From Mastigamoeba balamuthi (taxonomy: Eukaryota; Evosea; Mastigamoebida; Mastigamoebidae), in the NCBI GenBank assembly GCA_902651635.1, contig CACRSC010000008.1, positions 276,956 through 337,275 of the forward strand: a DNA stretch of 60,320 nt, written 5' to 3'. Under the pieces are notes generated by a model, which saw only the letters and a program-made list of their open reading frames with translations, ran no database searches and had not been told where the DNA came from. Made by a program: the position numbers and the translations under genes. Below, in pieces: positions 42,826 through 51,876 of this stretch (positions within the stretch are counted from its first letter, which is position 1; every line of letters starts with the position of its first letter).

Positions 42826-44543
42826 ATGGCAGAGCCCGCCGCAGACAGCAGCAGCAGGTGCGGCCAGGGCGGCTACCTCGAGTGCGCCGTCTGCTGCGAG
42901 CCGTTCAGCTCCGAGGGCCCGCGGGCGCCGTTCCTCCTGCGCTGCGGCCACTCGTTCTGCCACAGCTGCGTCCTCGCCCTCCCGCGCGCCCCCAAGTCCC
43001 CGGGCGCCATCCCCTGCCCCACCTGCCGCGAGCTCACCCACGTACGCCCCGCACCCGCGCCCCCATACCCGCCGGACCCGTCGCAAAATCGATTCCATAT
43101 TCGCCATCCTCTAATTTCGGTGTGACTCAATTGACTTGGGCAGCTGGAGAGCGAGCCGCCCCGCAAGAACTACCAGCTCATCGAGATCCTCGCGGCCCTG
43201 CGGCCCCCGGGGCCCGACAGAGCGCCCTCCCCGGACGCCCCCCCCGCGGCCCCCCGAAGCCCGCGGCGCCGTCTGAGGCCCCGCTGGCCGGCGCGGCCGA
43301 GGGAGACGACGACGACTGCTGCTGCAAGTCCGCTGCCGCCGCTGCTGCCGCTTCTGGCGAGGGGCCCGGGGCGTCGGACATGCCGTCTGCGCCGCCCATC
43401 GACATGGCGCCCGAGGGGTCGGTGTTCCTGCCGTCGGCCCCGGCTGCCGGGTACTACCCGCAGTTCGCCTCGGGCGCCTCGGGAGCCCCTCCTGCCGCCG
43501 CTGCTGCCGCTGCCCCGTACCCGTACCCGCCGCAGCCCACGTACCCGCAGCAACAGCAGCAGCAGCAGCAGTACCCGCCCTACCCCCAGCAGCAGCCCCA
43601 GGGCGCGCAGTACCCCGCGTACCCGCAGCAGCAGCAGCAGCAGCAGCCCGGGGGGCCCAACGGGCAGGCCGCGTGGCCGCAGGTGCAGCAGACAGCGCCG
43701 GCGGCGGCGGTGGCGGCGGGAGGGGCCGGGGGCAGGGTCGTGTACACGCCGTTCAGGCTGCAGCCGGCGGGGGTGCCGGGGTGCGTGCGGCGGTGGCTGC
43801 GGTCGCTGTGGTTCGCGCCGGGCGACCTCGCGGCCAGCGCGCGGGTGCCGACGGCGCAGACGCCGGTGATGGCCCCGCAGTACGAGCTCTCGTGCTCGCT
43901 GCGCGCGGTCGTCGCGGGCCTCGCGGAGCAGTCGGGTCGCCAGTGGTCCGACTCGTGCACGCTGAGCCGCGACGTCGTCAGCTCGGCGCTCGCGGACCGC
44001 CGCATGCGCGAGATGGTCAACGAGGCGTTCAACAGGTCCTTCGACACGGCCGGCGCCCTCGTCTACGACCCCGCGGCAGCCGCGGCCGACGAGCAGCGCA
44101 GGGCCGCCAAGCAGGAGGCGCGCAAGAACAGCGGGCTCATCTCGGGGCTGCTGGGGTTCGTCAAGGACCTCGCGACGGTCGAGCCCGCGGTCGTACCGCC
44201 ACCGCCCGCGCCCCTGAGCCCCGCGGCGCCGCCAGAGGCCGTCTACGACGACTGCGTCCGCAAGGACCTCGAGAAGGAGGTGCTCGACGCCTGCGCCCGC
44301 AGGGTCGACGCCGAGCGCAGGGCCGGCAACCGCGTGACGGGCGTGCGGACCGACGTGGCCGGCGGGCTGACGTCGGCGCGGGTCTACTACGTGCCGCTCT
44401 ACGTCGTCGACTACATGTACCGCGGGCGCAGCTACACGGCCGTCGTCGACGGCGTGCTGGGCCGGGTCGGCGGCGAGCGCCCGTACAACGCGGTCACGTC
44501 TGCCATCGGCAAGATGTTCGGGCTGCTTTCAGACAAGAAGTAG
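42826..44543 (+). CDS. RING-finger protein with polyQ/PY-rich middle; apparent frameshift
   Basis: This is a predicted ubiquitin E3-like protein. Exon 1 starts at 42826 and encodes a C3HC4 RING: ECAVCCEPFSS, LLRCGHSFCHSCVLAL and IPCPTCRELTH. After an intron (donor GTACGC, acceptor about 43142) the next exon begins LESEPPRKNYQLIEILAALR, typical of the helix after RING domains. About 25 residues later the frame must shift: within a run of eight C at 43238-43245 one extra C would restore the long frame to 44543. That frame encodes YPPQPTYPQQQQ-type repeats and a C-terminal domain (PQYELSCSLRAVVAGLAEQ, RVYYVPLYVVDYMYRGRSYT, VLGRVGGERPY). The YVPLY...Y.Y.G.SYT...G..G...G.RPY pattern resembles C-terminal segments of some prokaryotic zinc-ribbon membrane proteins. 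Confidence 0.72.
43544..43660 (+). repeat. CAG/polyglutamine and TACCCG repeats
   Basis: Three CAG runs encode glutamine tracts of up to eight residues, separated by TACCCG-type codons for Tyr-Pro. They make a disordered prion-like segment (YPPYPQQQPQGAQYPAYPQ) in the RING protein. CAG runs are prone to length change. Confidence 0.75.
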
Positions 44544-45346
44544 GGCAGGGGGGGGCGGGGGCCCACGCCCAGACGCCACGCCTTCCGCGTGCGTGCGCTC
44601 ATCTCTACCTGCTCGGCTCCGTTTGCTTTCGCAGAAGTGGGGCGAAAGGAACCGTTGTCGAGGTGTTGTGTTCCGCTCCCGGGAGGACGGGGAACACATG
44701 CAATGCAAGCACTGCCCCGTTTTGAATACAGTTTTTGGCGAAATGCCCCAAAAATCACTTGTCGGAGATGCCAGACTGCTGTCTGCTCTATTCCTCCCTT
44801 GAGCCACTGTTTTGACGCTGGTCATCACGAGGCCCTACTACAAATTCTTATCAGGCCATTCCGGGGTGTATGCCGACCTTGTGTTCCCCACCTCCAGGTG
44901 GCAGGCAGAGACAAAGGCATTCTTCAAGCCAGCGTGGTCACGATAGGAGGGAGACCTCTCGTGTGAATGCTCAGGACCCTGAGTGCCTGGAAAGGGCGAG
45001 GAACAAGAAGTTGTGGAACCAGCAGATACTCCTTGAGGTCCTTTCTGTGGGCAGATGACCTCGACGGGCCCTCTAACTGTGCTGCTACCGTGGCTTGTGT
45101 CCCTGTCCCTGTCCCTGAACCAGTGCGCTGTACTGTGACCCTTCGGCCAGCGCAGATACACTGAGATGCTATGCTACATCGGCGCTAACGTCATCGATGT
45201 CCCCCCCCTCCCCCTGATGCCCTGGGTGATTGCTCTGACCTCTCAGCCGGAAACAGGCTGTGACGCAAACAAATCACACTTGTCGTTGTGCAAATCACTC
45301 CTGCTGTTATATTTGGAACCCCACAGGAACACGGAACCAGCAGTTT
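44544..45346. other. Intergenic, nothing recognised
   Basis: About 800 bases between the 3' ends of the RING gene (+) and the small protein gene (-). Composition is nearer 50% GC. Open frames are short and unlike any family I know. I saw no tRNA and no AATATCY element; convergent 3' ends make promoters unnecessary here. Confidence 0.45.
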
Positions 45347-45664
45347 TTATGGCTTCACTGGCAGTTTGCCCTCGGCCCGCAGCAGATTCTCGATGGCTTT
45401 CTCTACATTGTAGCTCTGGCTGATGAACTCCATCATTGTTTCTCTGTAGAACATATAGTCCTTCTGTAGGTTGACGTACTTCTCGGGGAATTGGCCGTCC
45501 CTCATCGCTGTCATCGTGCGTGTGAGGAACTGCATGGTGAGTTCCCTGCTACGTTTGAGGTCTGCGAACATGCGCTCGTCGTAAACGGGTTCCCTGCACT
45601 GCGTGGTCCGCTGCGCGCTCTTGTTGCTCTTCTCTTTGCCGCCGCCGCTGTGCGAGTTCCCCAT
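45347..45664 (-). CDS. Small myristoylation-type protein, paralogue A
   Basis: I do not recognise the family. The 105-residue protein starts MGNSHSGGGKEKSNKSAQ, an N-terminal glycine with serine at position 6, the classic N-myristoylation pattern, so it may attach to membranes. The rest is helical: PVYDERMFADLKRSRELTM, REGQFPEKYVNLQ-like and AIENLLRAEGKLPVKP. It is a clear paralogue of the protein at 47884-48348, which shares VYDERM/IYDERM, FPEKYVNLQ and LLRAEGKLP. It is divergent from an F-box gene starting at 45934, with an AATATCT element between them at 45749-45755. No intron is needed. Confidence 0.75.
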   Translation of the reverse strand: MGNSHSGGGKEKSNKSAQRTTQCREPVYDERMFADLKRSRELTMQFLTRTMTAMRDGQFPEKYVNLQKDYMFYRETMMEFISQSYNVEKAIENLLRAEGKLPVKP

Positions 45665-45748
45665 CGGCTGGTGCGCTGTGTCTTCAGAAACTGTCTGGTT
45701 GTGTCTGATTTTCGCAACCGACCTTCAAAAATGAAATTGTCGAGCCGG

Positions 45749-45755
45749 AATATCT
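45749..45755. promoter_or_regulatory. AATATCT element in a divergent promoter
   Basis: AATATCT in the context CCGGAATATCTGCCC, nearly the same as ACGGGAATATCTGCCG at 35751-35766. It lies 85 bases upstream of the small-protein start (45664) and 179 bases upstream of the F-box start (45934). Confidence 0.4.
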
Positions 45756-45933
45756 GCCCACCTGCCACACCGGTACGGCACTCATGTCAGCCTGATTCCC
45801 GTCTCAATCAAATGAGACCTCTTCACGGCGTGGGCGTTGCGAGAAAGAGAGGGAGACTACCTCCTCACATTCAGCTGATTATCAAACCGACACAATTCCG
45901 TTGCCGTTTACCCTGAAAACCCGACAGCCTCGC

Positions 45934-47400
45934 ATGCAGGCGCTGAGCGACGAGGTGCTGGTGCAGGTGCTGTGCCAGCTGGCGCGGTGCAGCGGGGCCG
46001 ACTCGTGCGCGGCCCTGGGGCGCGCGTCGCTGGTGTGCCGGCAGTGGCGGAGGGCCGCGAGCGCGGCGCCCCGGCTGCCGTGGTCCTGCGCTCTCTTCCG
46101 CACCGCCGACACCCGCACGCGGCCCCCGCCCCGCTGGTTCTGCGGATCCGTCCGCGCCGTCGAGTGCTCGCCGCTCCCCGTCTGGAGCGCCCGCGCCATC
46201 AAGGTCACCGGCACCCTCGCTGCCCCCGCAGAGCGGCCCGCGAGGCGCCGCCAGCAGCAGCCCGGCGAGGGCGGGCAGCGTGAGGGCGAGGGCCAGCACG
46301 AGCACGAGCACGAGCACGAGGCGCTGGTGGCAGCGGGGTACGGCGCCAACCTCGAGGCGATCGAGGTGGACCCGCTGGTGACGCCCGACGAGGCGGTGGA
46401 CGCGTTCGTGGCCGAGCACGTGGCGCTGTGCCCGCGGCTGGCGGCGCTGCGCTGCCCCTTCGGCCCGCGGACGCTGGCGGCCCTGGCGGCGCGTCCGGCG
46501 TCGTGGGCGCGCGTGGCGGCGATCGAGGGGTGGCCGGCGCTCGAGGCCCTGCCAGCGCCGGGCACCGCGCAGTGCCGCGTGCTCGACGGCGCGCTGGCCG
46601 GCGTCTCCGCGTGGGGGAGAGACGTCTTCAGAGAGGGCTGCATGCTCGACGAGGCCCTGGGCCGCTGGGGCCCGCAGCTGCGCACCCTCGAGCTCGAGAG
46701 CTTCATCGCCGACGACCGCGGGTCGCTGGCCATACTGCGCAAGCACGCCTCCAAGCTCGCGCGGCTCCGCAGGCTCGTCCTCGTGTACAAGTCTGTGCTG
46801 CGCGCAGGGCTGGTGGCCTTCGTCCGCGCGCTGCCCTGCGCCCGGTCCCTGCGGTGCCTGCGGATCAGGAGCAGCGGCAGCTGCAGCGCCGAGGCCCTGG
46901 CGTGCTTCTCGGGGCTGGAGGAACTGTCCATCGACCACGCGGGGCCAGAGGTCCTCAGGGTCGTCCGCGGGCTCGCGGGGCAGCTGAGGTCGCTCGAGGT
47001 CGTCTACGACTCCTATGCGGGCGTCTCCGAGGCGGAGCTCTACGAGTGCGTTGGCTCGTGCGCGGTGCTCGAGAAGCTGGCGCTGTTCCGTTGCCCCGCG
47101 CACGCAGCGCCACTGCAGCGCTGCCTCGAGCGGCTGCCCGTGCTCTCCAAGCTGACGCTGTCCGAGTACGAGGCGGCGCTGGACGTGTACGTCGAGCAGA
47201 CACCAGACCCGTCCAACAGAGAGGCGTTCCAGTGGGCCGAGGAGGTGTTCCGGATGCTCGCGTCGACGACGCACGTTGTGCCGCAGCTGTCGCGCCTCCG
47301 GATCCTGTTCCCCTCAATGCGGAATGGGCTGGACGTCCTTCGCGCCTCACGGCCATGGCTGAGAGTGCTGCCTTGTGGCAACCCATCACCGCACCCGTGA
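45934..47400 (+). CDS. F-box/LRR-like protein, copy 1
   Basis: This is a predicted substrate receptor of an SCF ubiquitin ligase. The start at 45934 gives MQALSDEVLVQVLCQLARC, and the F-box continues as GRASLVCRQWRRAASAAPR. A low-complexity insert with HEHEHEHE (from repeated GAGCAC) follows. Leucine-rich segments typical of F-box/RNI proteins come next: LRTLELESFIADDRGSLAI, LRRLVLVYKSVLRAG, LRCLRIRSSGSCSAEAL and LEKLALFRCPAHAAPLQ. The single exon is about 488 residues long. Residues 1 to about 222 are almost identical to the copy at 48817-50280, while the rest is only moderately similar. Confidence 0.82.
   Translation: MQALSDEVLVQVLCQLARCSGADSCAALGRASLVCRQWRRAASAAPRLPWSCALFRTADTRTRPPPRWFCGSVRAVECSPLPVWSARAIKVTGTLAAPAERPARRRQQQPGEGGQREGEGQHEHEHEHEALVAAGYGANLEAIEVDPLVTPDEAVDAFVAEHVALCPRLAALRCPFGPRTLAALAARPASWARVAAIEGWPALEALPAPGTAQCRVLDGALAGVSAWGRDVFREGCMLDEALGRWGPQLRTLELESFIADDRGSLAILRKHASKLARLRRLVLVYKSVLRAGLVAFVRALPCARSLRCLRIRSSGSCSAEALACFSGLEELSIDHAGPEVLRVVRGLAGQLRSLEVVYDSYAGVSEAELYECVGSCAVLEKLALFRCPAHAAPLQRCLERLPVLSKLTLSEYEAALDVYVEQTPDPSNREAFQWAEEVFRMLASTTHVVPQLSRLRILFPSMRNGLDVLRASRPWLRVLPCGNPSPHP
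45935..46600 (+). repeat. Inverted near-identical segment, arm 1
   Basis: About 660 bases covering the first 222 codons of F-box copy 1. They match, on the opposite strand, the first part of F-box copy 2. Differences I can see are one CAG codon more here and single substitutions (for example GSV here for GAV there). Ends are approximate. Confidence 0.85.
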
Positions 47401-47883
47401 AGAGCCTGGGTTGGAACCAAACCCGCGGTAGTTCAGCTGAGTAATTGGAATTGAGAGCTCCATGCATCATTGCAAATTAATGGGGTGGTTGATCGCCTCG
47501 AGGTTATATCCCCGCGCCAGTACCTCATTTCACACCTACAGCCCTCGTTGCGGCTGTTGCCCCTGCGCTCCAGAACGTAGAGGCCAGCGGGTGAGCGATA
47601 GTTCGAAGACAAATTGTCTGTCCACCTTTGCACAGGACGTTGTGATGTCTCCACCCCCACATAAATTGAGTGACACTGGAATCAGGCTGACACACAGCCA
47701 ACTGGCGGAGCAATTCACCCCCATGGAAGGAAGATAACAACGACGGTTGCCGAATCAATGAATCGATTGAACTTAACATATTTTACGGTACGATGTTTTT
47801 CTTTTTCTTTAACATATTTTACGGTTGCAAATATCTGGCACAACAGACAGTTTCAAAACGCAAAGCGCACCAGACGATAGACG
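47401..47883. promoter_or_regulatory. Intergenic region with duplicated TTAACATATTTTACGGT and an AATATCT element
   Basis: This 483-base gap lies upstream of small paralogue B. TTAACATATTTTACGGT occurs twice, at about 47772-47788 and 47811-47827, 39 bases apart. AATATCT lies at 47830-47836, 48 bases before the start codon. Together they look like the promoter of the small gene. Nothing else was recognised. Confidence 0.45.
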
Positions 47884-48348
47884 ATGGGGAACTCGCACAG
47901 CGGCGCCACAGAGAAGAACAGCAAGAGCGCGCAGGAGAAGGGCAATTGCAAGCAGCCGATGGGAGACTCGCACAGTGGTGGCGGCACAGAGCAGGTCAAC
48001 AAGAGCGCACGGGAGAACAGCAATTGCAGCCAACCGGTGGGAGACTCGGGCAGCGGCGGCACAGAGGCGAGTGCGCAGCGCATCAAATACACGGAACCCA
48101 TCTACGACGAGCGTATGCTCGCAGACTTCAAGGAGCGCATGGTGCTAGCCCGCGACTTTTTAGTGTACACTGCTCTGGCTCTGAAGGCCGGCGAGTTCCC
48201 CGAGAAGTACGTGAACCTGCAGAACCAGGAGCATCGGTTCTACCTTGATTTAGCGACGAAATACAACCGAGCGAGTTGTCATGCGATGAGCGCTATCGAG
48301 GATCTGCTGCGGGCCGAGGGCAAGCTGCCAGAGAAGCAACAGCAATAA
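47884..48348 (+). CDS. Small myristoylation-type protein, paralogue B, with triplicated N-terminus
   Basis: I do not recognise the family. The 154-residue protein starts MGNSHSGATEKNSKSAQEKG and then repeats the unit twice: MGDSHSGGGTEQVNKSAREN and VGDSGSGGTEASAQR. Only the first unit has a free N-terminal glycine for myristoylation. The unshared core reads EPIYDERMLADFKERMVLA, EFPEKYVNLQNQEHRFYL and SAIEDLLRAEGKLPEKQQQ, close to paralogue A. The repeats are about 26 residues each, so the two tandem copies explain the length difference from paralogue A. The stop codon overlaps an AATAAA-like string (CAATAAAATG), a candidate polyadenylation signal. Confidence 0.75.
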   Translation: MGNSHSGATEKNSKSAQEKGNCKQPMGDSHSGGGTEQVNKSARENSNCSQPVGDSGSGGTEASAQRIKYTEPIYDERMLADFKERMVLARDFLVYTALALKAGEFPEKYVNLQNQEHRFYLDLATKYNRASCHAMSAIEDLLRAEGKLPEKQQQ

Positions 48349-48816
48349 AATGTTGTTCCATCTCTGTGGCCACTCTTTCATTAGGAACTGGTCCTGTGGA
48401 GGGAATCGGGTTGCTCGGGCCCTCTCGCCCCTGGGGTGACTGCAAATGTCAACCAGTCGGTTACCTCACTCCGTTGTTGCCCCAGCGGCTCCTCATGGCC
48501 TCAGGAGCGCAGCATCGCCAGCCGGGGTTGCTCAGAGGACAGCAGTGAGGCGCTCTCCCAGCAGCGAAATAACCTCCCGCAACCGCCGCTGGACCTTGCG
48601 GCACAGCTTCACTCGGCACCGGTCCTGTGCTCACAGCAGCCACAGCAGTAAGCAAATGAGAGGTCAACGACAGCTACTCAGCGGCAGTGCTGGCTGACGA
48701 ATTGTCTGAGGTGGCCTACCGAGATGCTGCAAGCTGCTTGCCAGCGTCGCACCACTTGGGCTTGCTTCTGGGGGTGTGCTTCATACATGTATGGGCGCCG
48801 GCGGCCGCTCAGAGTG
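48349..48816. other. Convergent intergenic region, nothing recognised
   Basis: These 468 bases separate the 3' ends of small paralogue B and F-box copy 2. Composition is intermediate. No gene, RNA or repeat was recognised. Confidence 0.4.
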
Positions 48817-50280
48817 CTATGTCGAGCCCACACCGCAGTCCCTACACGGCCTAACGGACAGCCAGGGCCTGGCCGCGCGGAGGACGCCGACATTGCGGCA
48901 GTGCTGCACGTGCATGATGCGCAGCCAGCTCAGGTGCGGCACCACAGAGGCGTCGCCGGCGAGGGCCCCGAGCACCTCGTCGATCCAGCGCGTGTCGGGG
49001 TCGGCGTCGGCGAAGACGTCGATGCACTCGGAGACCATCAGCCTCGTCAGCGACCGCAGCCCCGCGAGGCAGCGCAGCAGCGCCGCCGGGCTGGTGGGGC
49101 ACTGCAGGACGACGAGCTTCTCGAGCGCCGCGCAGGCGCCGACGCACTCGAAGAAGTCGTCCTCGGCGCTGGCGCCGTAGTCGTAGAACACGATCTCGAG
49201 CGCCCGCAGACGCGCGGAGAGCGGGCCGCGGATGACGGCGAGGACCTCGGGGCACGTGTCGCAGTCGATCGACAGCCGCGTGACCGACGAGAAGCAGCGC
49301 AGGGCCTGCGCGACCTCGTCGCCCGGCGACACGATGGAGCCCGCGCACATGACCCGCAGGCGCTCGACGCTGCGGGCCGAGGGCAGCGCCCGCGAGAGCG
49401 CGAGCAGCTGCGGGCCGATGGGCAGCGACGACATGAAGACGACCTCGCGGAGCGCCACGAGCCGCGCCGCGTGGGCCAGCAGGATGCCGAAGGCCGCCGA
49501 GTCGTAGCGCAGGATGCTCGCGTGCTCGAGGGCGCGCAGCTGCGGGCCCCAGCGGCGCAGCAGCTCGTCGAACTTGCCGCCCGCCGTCTGGGTGTCCCTG
49601 TCCCACGCGACGACGCCCCGCAGCGCGCCGTCGAGCACGCGGCACTGCGCGGTGCCCGGCGCTGGCAGGGCCTCGAGCGCCGGCCACCCCTCGATCGCCG
49701 CCACGCGCGCCCACGACGCCGGACGCGCCGCCAGGGCCGCCAGCGTCCGCGGGCCGAAGGGGCAGCGCAGCGCCGCCAGCCGCGGGCACAGCGCCACGTG
49801 CTCGGCCACGAACGCGTCCACCGCCTCGTCGGGCGTCACCAGCGGGTCCACCTCGATCGCCTCGAGGTTGGCGCCGTACCCCGCTGCCACCAGCGCCTCG
49901 TGCTCGTGCTCGTGCTCGTGCTGGCCCTCGCCCTCACGCTGCCCGCCCTCGCCGGGCTGCTGGCGGCGCCTCGCGGGCCGCTCTGCGGGGGCAGCGAGGG
50001 TGCCGGTGACCTTGATGGCGCGGGCGCTCCAGACGGGGAGCGGCGAGCACTCGACGGCGCGGACGGCGCCGCAGAACCAGCGGGGCGGGGGCCGCGTGCG
50101 GGTGTCGGCGGTGCGGAAGAGAGCGCAGGACCACGGCAGCCGGGGCGCTGCGCTCGCGGCCCTCCGCCACTGCCGGCACACCAGCGACGCGCGCCCCAGG
50201 GCCGCGCACGACTCGGCCCCGCTGCACCGCGCCAGCTGGCACAGCACCTGCACCAGCACGTCGTCGCTCAGCGTCTCCAT
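48817..50280 (-). CDS. F-box/LRR-like protein, copy 2
   Basis: This paralogue of the gene at 45934-47400 is on the opposite strand. The start at 50280 gives METLSDDVLVQVLCQLARC and the same F-box. Identity with copy 1 stays near complete through ALPAPGTAQCRVLDGAL, then falls sharply: copy 2 continues VVAWDRDTQTAGGKFDELL where copy 1 has VSAWGRDVFREGCMLDEAL. The leucine-rich half reads LRALEHASILRYDSAAFGI, VERLRVMCAGSIVSPGDEV, LRALEIVFYDYGASAEDDF and LEKLVVLQCPTSPAALL. The likely role is binding a substrate different from that of copy 1, since the recognition half has diverged while the Skp1-binding half has not. Confidence 0.82.
   Translation of the reverse strand: METLSDDVLVQVLCQLARCSGAESCAALGRASLVCRQWRRAASAAPRLPWSCALFRTADTRTRPPPRWFCGAVRAVECSPLPVWSARAIKVTGTLAAPAERPARRRQQPGEGGQREGEGQHEHEHEHEALVAAGYGANLEAIEVDPLVTPDEAVDAFVAEHVALCPRLAALRCPFGPRTLAALAARPASWARVAAIEGWPALEALPAPGTAQCRVLDGALRGVVAWDRDTQTAGGKFDELLRRWGPQLRALEHASILRYDSAAFGILLAHAARLVALREVVFMSSLPIGPQLLALSRALPSARSVERLRVMCAGSIVSPGDEVAQALRCFSSVTRLSIDCDTCPEVLAVIRGPLSARLRALEIVFYDYGASAEDDFFECVGACAALEKLVVLQCPTSPAALLRCLAGLRSLTRLMVSECIDVFADADPDTRWIDEVLGALAGDASVVPHLSWLRIMHVQHCRNVGVLRAARPWLSVRPCRDCGVGST
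49620..50279 (-). repeat. Inverted near-identical segment, arm 2
   Basis: This is the partner of 45935-46600 in inverted orientation, about 3 kb away. The boundary of high identity falls inside the coding sequence just after the VLDGAL codons, not at a gene edge. Confidence 0.85.
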
Positions 50281-50530
50281 CCGCAGCGCAAGACGGAATA
50301 AACAGCGCCACACCAGCAGAAATTACCCGGTTTGTTTGTGTGCCGCGGTGACGTTATTATGGCGAAACCAGGGAAAAGGAAAGAGGGGATATATTGGGAT
50401 CCCGCAAATCTGAATTTGGCGATTTCAGATCGAGTGGGAGGAATCTGGCAAATATCCCGCGCGCGAGGTTGGTTGGCAGGTACCACTAGTGGTTGGGATA
50501 TTCGGGTCTCTGCTGCTGGTGCCGCGGGAA
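50281..50530. promoter_or_regulatory. Divergent promoter between F-box copy 2 and the ABC ATPase
   Basis: The 250-base gap holds GGGGATATATTGGGAT at 50386-50401 and AATATCC at 50451-50457, the latter 74 bases before the ABC gene start. CAAATCTGAATTTGGC and GATTTCAGATC add local inverted symmetry near 50404-50432. Confidence 0.45.
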
Positions 50531-51646
50531 ATGGCCCTCAAGGAGTATGGCGAGCCCGTGGTGGTCCTGGACCACGTCTCCAAGGAGTACCCCATCCAGC
50601 AGAGCGCCTCGGACAAGCCCTCGGCCTCCACCGACGGCCAGGCGCCGCCGTCGCCGCGCCAGCAGGGCCACGCGGGGGCCGCGGGGCGCAAGACGGTGGT
50701 GGCGCTGGCGGACGTGCACCTGGCAGAGGGCAGCCCCTTCGAGCCCGTGCGCAGGGGCGAGTTCGTGATGCTGCGCGGGCCCTCGGGCGGCGGCAAGACC
50801 ACGCTGCTCAACATCCTCGGCACGCTCGACCTGCCCACCAGCGGCGACCTCCGCCTCCTCAGCAGCCGCGTCACCAAGAAGTCCTCCGACTCGGGCACGT
50901 CACCCCTGACGTCCGCTGCCCCGATTCCCGGATCTCTCGCAGAGCGAAATATCGGCGCTGATTCGGGAATCTTCTTTGGTGGGAGATTTTTATCCTGCCA
51001 CGAATGACGGCTGGGAAAATAAAAACAGAACTGTCGGAGCTGCGGCTGAGGAAGATCGGGTTTGTGTTCCAGACGTTCAACCTGCTGGCGACGATGAGCG
51101 CGTTCGAGAACGTGGAGCTGCCGATGACGATACTGGGGAAGCTGGGCAAGGCGCAGCGGAGGCAGCGGGCCAAGGAGCTGCTGGAGCTCGTGGGGCTGCA
51201 GGATCGCATGGGCCACCTGCCCTCGGAGCTCTCGGGCGGCGAGCAGCAGCGCGTCGCCATCGCCCGCGCCCTCTCCAACGAGCCCGAGCTCCTCCTGCTC
51301 GACGAGCCCACAGGGGACCTCGACACGTGCGCTGGCCACCCCCAGCTCCTGTGGGCTCGCTTACTTGCACTTATGGGCACACTTGGGGGGGTTTTTGCAT
51401 GGCGGCAGGAAGAACACGATCGAGGTGATGGACCTGCTGCTGGACCTCAACACGAGGCTCAGGACGACGCTGGTCATGGTCACGCACAACCCCGACGTCG
51501 AGTGCTACGCCGACCGCGTGCTGTACCTGCAGGACGGCCGCATCGTCCGCCAGGCGCGCAACAGGGTCCAGACGCGCCTCGAGCTGCGCCCCTACCTCGA
51601 CTACCTCAACAGCCTCGCCGACTCGCAGAACGCCACTGCACGCTAG
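50531..51646 (+). CDS. ABC transporter ATP-binding protein, LolD/MacB-like
   Basis: This is a stand-alone nucleotide-binding subunit that would power a membrane partner not present in this window. Exons are 50531-50894, 51029-51326 and 51409-51646. The start at 50531 gives [20 protein letters not shown]; an ATG at 50489 would add 14 residues. Walker A is [12 protein letters not shown], the Q-loop region reads [20 protein letters not shown], the signature is [15 protein letters not shown], Walker B is [13 protein letters not shown] and the H-loop is VMVTHNPD. A 40-residue insert rich in Gln/Pro/Ser splits the first strands. The sequence is of the bacterial LolCDE/MacB type, and eukaryotic members are known in amoebae (ABCH-like). 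Intron 1 (50895-51028) appears to start with GC. Confidence 0.9.
50895..51028 (+). other. GC-AG intron (donor GCACGT) in the ABC ATPase gene
   Basis: The exon ends SSDS plus G and resumes AA CTG TCG, giving [19 protein letters not shown]. The GT two bases inside (GCACGT) gives the wrong phase, so the GC donor is preferred. The intron is 134 bases and contains an AATATCG. Confidence 0.55.
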
Positions 51647-51876
51647 CCACCCCCCGCTACCCCCCACAGGGCCTGCTGTTGTAAGAGACCGCCGTGTGGG
51701 CTCCGTTGCCGCAGGCGTTGCGTGGCAGCGCGTGTCTGAGTCGCGGAAGGGGGTGAGGGAACTCTCTGCGTTGCTTGAGGCGCTGTGTATAACGAGTGGG
51801 GGGCGAGCTCGCGCTGTATAACGAGCTGGGGAGAGCACTCCTGCGAGTTGCGGGGGAAGGGGAGCGGCTGCGCGCC
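51647..51876. other. Convergent 3' region with short direct repeat
   Basis: These 230 bases lie between the ABC ATPase and BTB-vWA stop codons. TGTATAACGAG occurs twice about 30 bases apart near 51785-51825. No gene was seen. Confidence 0.4.

Noticed and set aside
42783-43142. Long in-frame extension upstream of the RING polyQ frame
   Set aside because: It runs through the RING exon out of frame; the RING reads only from 42826 in another frame.
48724-50301. A 525-codon open frame on the plus strand
   Set aside because: It is the antisense shadow of F-box copy 2; its Arg/Ala/His-rich translation has no motif, while the opposite strand gives a clear F-box protein.
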